37,462 nucleotides of DNA from JAVBMJ01 sp031552535 (GTDB taxonomy: Bacteria > Bacteroidota > Bacteroidia > Bacteroidales > Rikenellaceae), in the NCBI GenBank assembly GCA_031552535.1, contig JAVBMJ010000091.1:1-37462 (forward strand), written 5' to 3'. This document shows positions 23,220-30,561 of this stretch, one piece after another. The notes under the pieces are model-generated. The model was not told where the DNA came from and did no database searches. It worked only from the letters and a program-made list of their open reading frames with translations. A program made the position numbers and the translations under genes. Numbering within the stretch: position 1 is the first letter of the stretch; every line of letters begins with the position of its first letter.

Positions 23220-24791
23220 ATGAAAAGAGCCATTATAAAATATGCGGGATGTGCGTTCCTGTCGGGTTTCGCCGCAGTGTCCATCCAAGCGCAAAGTACG
23301 GTGCCCACCAATACCCCGGCAGCATACGAGTTGATGAAATTGCGCAGTTTGTGGTTACAATCGCCCAATGCTGCCGGCGCATTCCTAGATTCTCCGGTAA
23401 ATTACGCCCAAGTCGAAGGCGGCTACAAGACGCTTTGGGGAGACTACCACCGCTCACAGGATGGATCAAGGATCAATACCCTCGCTTTTGCGACCGAAGG
23501 TACGGCCCTGGTGGGGAAAGTCTTTACATGGGGTAAATTCTCATATGACCGCGACCAGATCAAGGATGCGGGATTCAATGCCTCGTTGATCGACCCGTAT
23601 CGCGGCATGCCCTTCTATACGGTCGACAGTGCGCTGTTGAGTAACTGGAATAACCAGCATTACACGATGCAGTTCAAAGTGGCTGTGCCACTGATAGCCA
23701 ATAAACTCACGATAGGTATCGACGGGACATACCGTGCTTCCACAGGGGCTAAGCAGCGCGACCCGCGTACGGAAAACGACTTCCTGCAGTTCGACCTCAA
23801 ACCTGCAGTCCTGTGGTCGGTTTCGGACAAACACCATATAGGAGCCAATTTCCGTTATTACACTATAAAGGAAGAGGCTTCGATGGGTCTGAACCTTTCG
23901 AGCAATTACGTTAGGTACTACAATATGTACGGCCTGGGTAATGCGATAATGAAGGTGGGGTCGGGTCGCTCCATCGACTACAATGGCGACAATGTGGGAG
24001 GAGGCCTGCAATACGGTTTTGCCGACGACTACCTCGCTTTGGTCGTGCGTGCGAGCTACGACTATAAAGTTGAAGATGTCACTACTGGTAGCAGCACTCC
24101 GCAGCGCGACGGTACGGTGAGGGAAGATATACGCGAGGCCGGCCTGATGATATACACCAAACAGGGTAAACTAACCCACCACCTCGGCCTGTGTTACCGC
24201 GACCGGAATATCGACGGCATACAGTATGTCAATAAATATGACAATACAGCCACTCCGCCCGCCTATTTCACGATCTCCAAATCGATTCGTTCGACATACC
24301 GCACGCGTACCGCGTCGGCCGACTACGCAGCCGTGCTGAACCGCGACGGAGGTGAATACATCGCACGGCTCGATCTCGGGGCACGGGTCGTCGATATAGC
24401 CGACCGCTACCTGATGCCTGTTTCGACACTCGACGTGAATAATCTTGTATTCACAGGTGGTCTCAAAGGCAACTTTGTGCTTCCGGGAGCCAACATGAAG
24501 AGGTTGTTGGTCGGAGGCGACGTGACATTGCAGTACAACCATTCCGGAGGTTACACCTATGGAGGCACCACGCCCGAGTATCCTATTATTGAGGGAATAT
24601 ATGAAGTGGATATCAACTATATGGCGGCCGAATATGTGGGGTTGGGCGGATCGGTGACTTACTCTCAGAGAATCAGCACACGCAACGATGCCAACATTTT
24701 CGTGAAAGCAGATGTAAATTACATAAACAGCAGCATCAACGAAATGAACACCCGTACCATGTTGCGCTTCTCTCTCGGGTGCAACTTTTAG
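23220..24791 (+). CDS. DUF6850-like outer-membrane beta-barrel protein
   Basis: From the preferred ATG at 23220 the protein has 523 residues with a clean signal peptide (MKRAIIKYAGCAFLSGFAAV ending IQAQS). The ATG at 23199 would put seven polar residues before it. The mature part is dominated by alternating hydrophobic/aromatic strands, for example GALFDSPV-like turns near the start, YTMQFKVAVPLIANKLTIGID, HIGANFRYYTI, HHLGLCYRDRN and YVGLGGSVTYSQRI. It ends TRTMLRFSLGCNF, a final strand with terminal Phe, as expected for BAM substrates. It fits the DUF6850 barrel family that accompanies DUF4876 and TonB receptors (recalled). It may form the channel or anchor for the neighbouring peptidase; function is unknown. 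Confidence 0.8.
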   Translation: MKRAIIKYAGCAFLSGFAAVSIQAQSTVPTNTPAAYELMKLRSLWLQSPNAAGAFLDSPVNYAQVEGGYKTLWGDYHRSQDGSRINTLAFATEGTALVGKVFTWGKFSYDRDQIKDAGFNASLIDPYRGMPFYTVDSALLSNWNNQHYTMQFKVAVPLIANKLTIGIDGTYRASTGAKQRDPRTENDFLQFDLKPAVLWSVSDKHHIGANFRYYTIKEEASMGLNLSSNYVRYYNMYGLGNAIMKVGSGRSIDYNGDNVGGGLQYGFADDYLALVVRASYDYKVEDVTTGSSTPQRDGTVREDIREAGLMIYTKQGKLTHHLGLCYRDRNIDGIQYVNKYDNTATPPAYFTISKSIRSTYRTRTASADYAAVLNRDGGEYIARLDLGARVVDIADRYLMPVSTLDVNNLVFTGGLKGNFVLPGANMKRLLVGGDVTLQYNHSGGYTYGGTTPEYPIIEGIYEVDINYMAAEYVGLGGSVTYSQRISTRNDANIFVKADVNYINSSINEMNTRTMLRFSLGCNF

Positions 24792-24833
24792 GGAAAGAAT
24801 ACGTTCTATTTTAGAAACAACGTTCTCTGAATG

Positions 24834-24870
24834 CCAAACGCTGCCCGCAATACCTGTGGGCGGCGTTTGG
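24834..24870. promoter_or_regulatory. Intercistronic hairpin before the C25-like peptidase gene
   Basis: Arms CCAAACGCTGCCCGCA (24834-24849) and TGTGGGCGGCGTTTGG (24855-24870) form a 16-bp stem with two G-U pairs and a 5-nt loop. It lies in the 105-bp gap before the peptidase gene. No T-run follows. It may lower or set the peptidase level relative to the three upstream genes, or stabilise mRNA ends. Confidence 0.6.
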
Positions 24871-24896
24871 TATGGTGAAATACTAATCGACGTAAT

Positions 24897-27098
24897 ATGA
24901 AAAAAATCACATTGTTACTTGCCGGGCTGATTGCCGTGCAGGTTCTGGCGGCACAAACCGTCGTTGCTCCGAAAATAAAAAGCAGCACGACCTTTGCGAT
25001 TGTAGTCGACGCGAAGAGCTACGCTAAGACCCAACAAGCCATAGAGCTATACAGGGATGCCGTCGAGAAGGACGGCTTGGGCGCCTATATCATACATTCC
25101 GACTGGAAGTCGCCCGACGAGGTCCGGGCGGTACTGCAAAAACTTCACGGGGATAAAAAAGCTCCTTTGGAAGGGGCTGTATTCGTAGGAGATATCCCGA
25201 TCCCGATGCTACGTGACGCCCAACACCTCACCTCGGCTTTCAAAATGGACCAGCGGCGCAACTGGCAACAATCGAGCGTCCCCTCGGACCGCTACTACGA
25301 CGATTTCGGCCTGAAGTTCGATTTTCTGAAGCAGGACTCCCTGAAACCGCTCTATTTTTATTATACATTGCGCGCCGACTCGGAGCAACACCTGTCGTCG
25401 GACATCTACACGGCCCGCATGCGTCCGCTGGAGCAGGGCAAGGAAGATAAATATGTGCAACTCGACAAGTACCTTCGCAAGGTTGTCGTGGAGCGCACCA
25501 AAAACAGCAACAACAGACTCGACGTAATGTCGATGGCACGCGGTCACGGCTACAACTCCGAATCGAAAGTGGCATGGTCGGGCGAGCAGGTCGCATTGCG
25601 CGAACAGTTTCCGGATATGTTCATGACAGGCGGTAAGATCAAGTTCATGGATTTCGAGAGCCGTTTCCCGGCAAAAGGGTACTATATCAACGAGGTGTTG
25701 CGGCCGGAGTTGGACGTGATGCTATTCCACCACCACGGATCAAACGATACACAGTACCTCAACGGCTACAAACCTGGAACCGACCCCAACACAGCGATAG
25801 AGAATGTGAAACTTTACCTTCGCAGCAAGGTGTTTACAGCTGCCTCGCGCGGCAAGAAAACCCGTGAACAGGCCATAGAGGAGTACTGCAAAGCGTTCGA
25901 CGTCCCGCGCTCATGGTGCGAAGGAGCCTTCGACCCGAAGCTGATCGAAGCGGATTCATTGTTCAACACCACTCTCGACATTTATGTGTCGGATATTTTG
26001 GGTATTACTCCCAATGCCCGTTTTGTGATGTTCGACGCCTGCTTCAACGGATCGTTCTACGAAGATGAATACATCGCCGGGGCTTATATCTTCAACGATG
26101 GCAAGACCATCGTGACACAGGCCAACACCGTAAACACGATCCAGGACAAATGGCCCGATGAGTTCCTGGGCCTGCTGGCCGGGGGATTGCGTGTAGGCCA
26201 GTGGAACCGTAAGGTGCAATTCCTCGAAACACACACAATAGGCGATCCGACTTACCGTTTTGCCAACACGGCACTCGACTTCGACATCAACCAGGCCATT
26301 GCACTGCATGACGGGGATGTGAAATTCTGGCTCCCGAAAACGAAACACCAGTCTGTGGATGTGCAGTGCCTGGCATTGGCAATGCTCTATAAAGGCGGCT
26401 ACAAGGATATTTCCGGGATGCTCAAAAAAACATTCACCGAATCGGGCAGTGGAGTAGTGCGCCTCGAAGCGATGCGCCTGCTGGCAAAGATCGACAACCA
26501 GGATTTCATAGACGTGCTGAAATTAGCCGTCGCCGACAGCTATGAGTTGGTACGCCGTTTTGCAGCGGAATATATAGCCCGCAACGGTTCCGACGAGTTG
26601 ATCCCGGCCTACGCATGGGCCATGCTCAACGACATGACTTCGGAGAGGGTCAGTTCTAAATTGGGCTCAATGGCCAAAATGCTCGATCCCGATAAATTAT
26701 CGGCCGAATTGAAAAAGCAGGAGGCAAGTATGGTGTTATATAAAGGCGATGAGATAGATTCGATGATCAAGGCTCTGGAACGGGGTAAGAAATCAGATAC
26801 CGACGACATGGCACTGGTCATGGATCGCACGAGCAGCGCAAAGGATAAATTGTTCGAGATACGTAATTATCGCAATTTCCCCATTGCCCGTTATGCCGAC
26901 AATCTCCTGGCTTTTGCCGCAGACAATACACGCGATCAGGAATTGAGGCTTTGCGTTATAGAGGCCCTGGGCTGGTATACATTCTCTTACCGCCGCAACG
27001 ATGTCGTTGCCGGGCTGCGCAAAATAGCCGATGCGGATAATCCTGCGGTAATTACCAATGAAGCGATCAAGTCGATAAACCGTCTGACAAGGCCATAA
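24897..27098 (+). CDS. Exported C25 (gingipain)-like cysteine peptidase with HEAT-like C-terminal region
   Basis: This 733-residue protein has a signal peptide (MKKITLLLAGLIAVQVLAAQ). The middle carries C25-type landmarks in order: VFVGDIPIP (95-103), PSDRYYDDF (129-137), DIYTARMRP (169-177), LFHHHGSND (276-284) and FDACFNGSF (379-387). His280 and Cys382 are the likely catalytic dyad. The His-Cys spacing is 102 residues, longer than in caspases or gingipains as I recall them, so there is an insertion of about 70 residues. From about 484 to 620 the sequence becomes helical repeats (LAMLYKGGYKDISGML, RLEAMRLLAKIDNQDFIDVL, VRRFAAEYIARNGSDELI), HEAT-like. It has no recognisable type IX secretion C-terminal domain and ends KSINRLTRP, so it is probably periplasmic. 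It is the last gene of the TonB receptor locus, behind a hairpin. Its substrate is unknown. Confidence 0.8.
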   Translation: MKKITLLLAGLIAVQVLAAQTVVAPKIKSSTTFAIVVDAKSYAKTQQAIELYRDAVEKDGLGAYIIHSDWKSPDEVRAVLQKLHGDKKAPLEGAVFVGDIPIPMLRDAQHLTSAFKMDQRRNWQQSSVPSDRYYDDFGLKFDFLKQDSLKPLYFYYTLRADSEQHLSSDIYTARMRPLEQGKEDKYVQLDKYLRKVVVERTKNSNNRLDVMSMARGHGYNSESKVAWSGEQVALREQFPDMFMTGGKIKFMDFESRFPAKGYYINEVLRPELDVMLFHHHGSNDTQYLNGYKPGTDPNTAIENVKLYLRSKVFTAASRGKKTREQAIEEYCKAFDVPRSWCEGAFDPKLIEADSLFNTTLDIYVSDILGITPNARFVMFDACFNGSFYEDEYIAGAYIFNDGKTIVTQANTVNTIQDKWPDEFLGLLAGGLRVGQWNRKVQFLETHTIGDPTYRFANTALDFDINQAIALHDGDVKFWLPKTKHQSVDVQCLALAMLYKGGYKDISGMLKKTFTESGSGVVRLEAMRLLAKIDNQDFIDVLKLAVADSYELVRRFAAEYIARNGSDELIPAYAWAMLNDMTSERVSSKLGSMAKMLDPDKLSAELKKQEASMVLYKGDEIDSMIKALERGKKSDTDDMALVMDRTSSAKDKLFEIRNYRNFPIARYADNLLAFAADNTRDQELRLCVIEALGWYTFSYRRNDVVAGLRKIADADNPAVITNEAIKSINRLTRP

Positions 27099-27188
27099 AA
27101 AATCGTATCCGGCAGACCATACCATGCAAGAAAGGAGAGGGGTATCTCAAGGGTGACTCTCTTCGTACATGAATAGCCGGCCCCGTTG

Positions 27189-27230
27189 TTAACCGCCCCC
27201 CGAAAGTATCCACTTTCGGGGGGCGGTTAA
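27189..27230. terminator. Bidirectional terminator hairpin between the peptidase gene and rarA
   Basis: Perfect 19-bp arms (27189-27207 and 27212-27230; core AACCGCCCCCCGAAAGT) enclose the loop ATCC between two convergent genes. TTAA flanks give short U-runs in both directions. Confidence 0.75.
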
Positions 27231-27271
27231 TTACGATACGTTAACACGCTATAGGGCAAGCATTTTACTGA

Positions 27272-27289
27272 GGAAATTTAAACAGTTTC
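27272..27289. repeat. Copy of the dispersed motif
   Basis: GGAAATTTAAACAGTTTC lies directly at the 3' end of rarA (stop at 27293), in reverse orientation relative to the consensus. Confidence 0.6.
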
Positions 27290-27292
27290 GGT

Positions 27293-28573
27293 TTAATACT
27301 TTCCTTTCCAAAGTTTCCCGATCCGCGAAGCTATCGTCGCCTCCGACGGGTTATTCCCCGGGGTATAAAACCTGCGGCCTTCGAGGCCTTCGGGCATCAA
27401 TTCCTGCTCCACAAAGTTACCTTCGTAATCGTGGGCGTATTTGTACTGCTGCCCGTAGCCAAGTTCCTTCATCAGCGAAGTGGGAGCATTACGTATATGC
27501 AAAGGCACGGGGCGATTGACCGTGTCGCGCGACACATGGGCCATCGCCGCGTCGATGGCCATATACGACGAATTGCTCTTCGGGCTCGTAGCCAGATATA
27601 TCGTAGCCTGTGACAAAGGGATACGACCTTCGGGCATGCCTATCTTATGCACCGCGTCGAAACACGCGTTTGCGATCAACATAGCATTGGGATTGGCCAG
27701 CCCGATATCTTCCGAGGCAAGAATAACCAACCTCCGGGCAATGAATTTAGGGTCTTCGCCACCGGCAAGCATACGTGCCAGATAATACACCGCAGCATTG
27801 GGGTCGCTGCCGCGCACCGACTTGATAAATGCCGAGATGACGTCGTAATGCTGCTCCCCATTCTTGTCATAGAGCGCAATGTTCTGCTGCAGGCATTCGG
27901 TTACAATGCGGTCGTCGATAGTGATATCGCCATCGGTGGCCCCCGATATTATGTCGAGTATATTCAACAGTTTACGTGCGTCGCCACCCGAAAATCGGAA
28001 CAGGGCCGCAGTCTCCACGACCGTCACCTTGCGCTGGTTCAGCACAACATCTTTAGTAAGCGCCCGGTCGAGCAATATCTGCAGATCGGCCTCCTCCAAC
28101 GCCTTCAGGACATAAACCTGGCAGCGCGACAACAGCGGCGAAATAACCTCGAACGACGGGTTCTCGGTCGTAGCGCCTATCAGCGTGACAACACCCTGCT
28201 CTACCGCTCCCAACAGCGAATCCTGCTGCGATTTATTGAAGCGGTGGATTTCATCTATAAACAAAAAAGGTGGTTGGGCATTGAAGAAACGGCCTTTTTT
28301 GGCTATTTCTATCACCTCGCGCACATCCTTTACTCCCGAATTGATGGCCGACAGCGTATGGAACGGACGGGCAAGGCTTGTGGCGACCAACCGGGCCAGG
28401 GTCGTCTTACCCACACCGGGAGGCCCCCACAGTATGAATGAAGGGACGTTACCCGATTCGAGGAAACGACGGAACACCCCACCCTCCCCCACAAGGTGGC
28501 TTTGTCCTATGTATTCATCGAGATTTTGCGGCCGTAGCCTCTCGGCCAAAGGAATACTATTGTTTTGCTGCAT
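27293..28573 (-). CDS. rarA: Replication-associated recombination protein A (MgsA/RarA AAA+ ATPase)
   Basis: This 426-residue AAA+ ATPase acts at stalled replication forks and is related to clamp-loader subunits and eukaryotic WRNIP1. The N-terminus PLAERLRPQNLDEYIGQSHL is typical. Walker A is GPPGVGKTT (50-58), Walker B FLFIDEIHR (103-111), sensor 1 IGATTENPSFEV, then the SPLLSRCQVY arginine-finger segment. The C-terminal tetramerisation domain is present (HYDVISAFIKSVRGSDPNAA, RRLVILASEDIGLANP, ATIYLATSPKSNSSY). Length fits the family. It lies 58 bp downstream of the corC-like gene on the same strand, so the two may be one unit. The 3' end abuts a repeat copy. Confidence 0.97.
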   Translation of the reverse strand: MQQNNSIPLAERLRPQNLDEYIGQSHLVGEGGVFRRFLESGNVPSFILWGPPGVGKTTLARLVATSLARPFHTLSAINSGVKDVREVIEIAKKGRFFNAQPPFLFIDEIHRFNKSQQDSLLGAVEQGVVTLIGATTENPSFEVISPLLSRCQVYVLKALEEADLQILLDRALTKDVVLNQRKVTVVETAALFRFSGGDARKLLNILDIISGATDGDITIDDRIVTECLQQNIALYDKNGEQHYDVISAFIKSVRGSDPNAAVYYLARMLAGGEDPKFIARRLVILASEDIGLANPNAMLIANACFDAVHKIGMPEGRIPLSQATIYLATSPKSNSSYMAIDAAMAHVSRDTVNRPVPLHIRNAPTSLMKELGYGQQYKYAHDYEGNFVEQELMPEGLEGRRFYTPGNNPSEATIASRIGKLWKGKY

Positions 28574-28631
28574 GACAATATGCTAAATATAAACCTATTA
28601 TAACAGGGTCGGCCCGGCAATAATCCGGCGA

Positions 28632-29903
28632 TCAATCCATATCGCGGCATACGACCAATACCTTGTCTATCCTTGCCCCGTCCATATCCATGATCTCGAA
28701 ATCGAAGCGGTTCCACGAAAATTTCTCACTCTCGTGCGGCACATGTTCCAGAATTTCGAGGATCAGTCCGCTAAGGGTGTTGTAGTCATGGACGGCATAC
28801 ATATCCTCCATGTCGAAAAATTCGAGGAAATCATAAAAAGGACATTGCCCGTCAACCAGGAAACTTCCATCGGCACGCGCCGTAATATCTTTATCGCGGC
28901 CCTCGCCGGCCATCTCGCCGACCAATGCCTCCATGATGTCGGTAATGGTTACTATACCCTTCACGTCGCCGAATTCGTCAGTCACAAACCCATACTTCAC
29001 ATTATCACGTCTGAACAGTTCCAAAGCGCTGTAAACGCTTTTATTGTCGGGCAGGTAATGCGGCGGGCGCATTAGTTCCCCGAGCGAGAAGTCGGCAGCG
29101 TCGATCCGGCCGAACAGATCCCTGAGATAGACTACGCCTAAAATGTCGCCTCCCGAAGCCGGCGTAACGGGATACACGTCGTGCATATCGCGCATCACCT
29201 TATCCCTTATCGTCTCCTTGGTGTCTCCGGTAACGATCTTCACAAAGTCGCCACGGTGGGTCATCACCGAATTTATGTCGCGGTCGCCGAGACTGAACAC
29301 TCTCCCCACGATATCGTGCTCGACCTCCTGCACCTCGCCTGCATGTAAACCCTCTTTAACAAGCGACTTTATCTCCTCTTCCGTGACTTTATTTTCGTTG
29401 TCCTTTATCCCGAATATTCCGAGTACAACACGTGTGCTTCCGGACAACAACCATACCATGGGAGTCATGATACGCGATAACAGCGCCATGGGACGCGCCA
29501 CGGTTTTCGCCACCATTTCAGCCATATTCAGCCCCAGGCGTTTCGGGACCAGCTCGCCGAGGACAATCGTAAGGTAAGTGACAACTATGACGATCGAAAT
29601 AGTCGCTATAACATGGGCATAGGGCGTGAGGAAACCCCAGCGTGCAATCACCGCGGCAAGATCGCCTGCGAACGCCTTGCCCGAATACAAACCGGTAAGG
29701 ATGCCCACCAAAGTTATCCCTATCTGTATGGTCGACAGAAACCTGTCCGGTTCTCCTGCCAGTCTGAGAGCCGCCCGCGCCGCCTTGCTCCCGTGTCTGG
29801 CTTCGGTTTCGAGCTTCGACCTCCGGGCTGAAACGAGCGCTATCTCCGACATCGAAAAAATGCCGTTCAACACTATAAGAGACAATATTATGATAATTTC
29901 CAT
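28632..29903 (-). CDS. CNNM/CorC-HlyC family membrane protein (DUF21, CBS pair)
   Basis: This 423-residue inner-membrane protein has three parts. A DUF21/CNNM membrane domain covers about 1-180, with helices IIIILSLIVLNGIFSMSEIAL, TIQIGITLVGILTGLYSG and VIATISIVIVVTYLTIVLGELVPKRLGL. A tandem CBS domain covers about 205-325 (VMTHRGDFVKI, DVYPVTPASGGDILGVVYLRD, KYGFVTDEFGDVKGIVTITDIMEALVGE). A CorC/HlyC domain closes the protein (DGSFLVDGQCPFYDFLEFF to the end). Relatives act in magnesium or other cation export and homeostasis; 'hemolysin' is a historical label. It precedes rarA by 58 bp. It is divergent from the phosphoesterase gene across a 93-bp gap that should hold both promoters. Confidence 0.94.
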   Translation of the reverse strand: MEIIIILSLIVLNGIFSMSEIALVSARRSKLETEARHGSKAARAALRLAGEPDRFLSTIQIGITLVGILTGLYSGKAFAGDLAAVIARWGFLTPYAHVIATISIVIVVTYLTIVLGELVPKRLGLNMAEMVAKTVARPMALLSRIMTPMVWLLSGSTRVVLGIFGIKDNENKVTEEEIKSLVKEGLHAGEVQEVEHDIVGRVFSLGDRDINSVMTHRGDFVKIVTGDTKETIRDKVMRDMHDVYPVTPASGGDILGVVYLRDLFGRIDAADFSLGELMRPPHYLPDNKSVYSALELFRRDNVKYGFVTDEFGDVKGIVTITDIMEALVGEMAGEGRDKDITARADGSFLVDGQCPFYDFLEFFDMEDMYAVHDYNTLSGLILEILEHVPHESEKFSWNRFDFEIMDMDGARIDKVLVVCRDMD

Positions 29904-29980
29904 GATAGCCGGTTATGGTCGGTTAATATATTTTTCGTAAAAATACATAATTTATACCTAAATTCGTATTATAGAATGTA

Positions 29981-29993
29981 AGAGTCAGTCTAA
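29981..29993. repeat. Copy of the dispersed AGAGTCTGTC motif (variant)
   Basis: AGAGTCAGTCTAA stands immediately before the ATG of the phosphoesterase gene, so it would lie in its untranslated leader. Confidence 0.4.
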
Positions 29994-29996
29994 AGT

Positions 29997-30491
29997 ATGA
30001 AAAAGATTGGGATCATCTCCGACACACACGGCACATTCGACGAGCCGTTACGCATCTTTCTGGCAGAAGTCGATGAAATATGGCACGCAGGAGACATCGG
30101 CAGTATGGAACTGGCTGACGAAATAGCCAGTTTTAAACCTCTGGTGGCGGTGCACGGTAACTGCGACGGAGGGGCAGCGCGCATCGTCTATCCCGAATTC
30201 CAGTCATTCGAATGCGAAGGTAAACAGGTGCTGATGACCCATATCGGCGGGTATCCGGGACACTACCAACCTGCGGCATTACACAGGATACGGGCCGGGA
30301 AACCGGATATTTTTATTTGCGGCCACTCGCACATACTCAAAGTGCAGTACGACAACGTTTACGACCTTCTGCATATCAACCCGGGGGCGGCTGGCATATC
30401 GGGATTCCATCACGTACGCACTGCTGTTCGTTTTGTAATGGACAACGGTAAAATTTCGGAATTGGAAGTCGGCGAATGGCCGCGAAGATAG
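29997..30491 (+). CDS. YfcE-like metallophosphoesterase
   Basis: This 164-residue cytoplasmic phosphodiesterase has all metal-binding motifs of the YfcE/MJ0936 family: SDTHG (8-12; Asp9, His11), HAGDIG (30-35; Asp33), HGNCD (53-57; Asn55), THIGG (81-85; His82) and CGHSH (109-113). Two metal ions would be held by Asp9, His11, Asp33, Asn55, His82, His110 and His112. The physiological substrate is generally unknown in this family; activity on phosphodiesters in vitro is typical. It starts at ATG 29997, with a repeat copy ending three bases before. The clpC gene follows after 70 bp, so co-transcription is possible. Confidence 0.93.
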   Translation: MKKIGIISDTHGTFDEPLRIFLAEVDEIWHAGDIGSMELADEIASFKPLVAVHGNCDGGAARIVYPEFQSFECEGKQVLMTHIGGYPGHYQPAALHRIRAGKPDIFICGHSHILKVQYDNVYDLLHINPGAAGISGFHHVRTAVRFVMDNGKISELEVGEWPRR

Positions 30492-30535
30492 CCTCTGGAG
30501 GGGAGTGTAAAATATTTTGGGATATGGGTACGTTA

Positions 30536-30548
30536 TTTCCATAGGAAA
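30536..30548. repeat. Copy of the dispersed motif (TTTCCATAGGAAA form)
   Basis: TTTCCATAGGAAA, the inner palindromic part of the family (compare the 9569-9631 arms), lies 13 bp upstream of the clpC start. Confidence 0.45.
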
Positions 30549-30561
30549 ATAAACGCAACCT

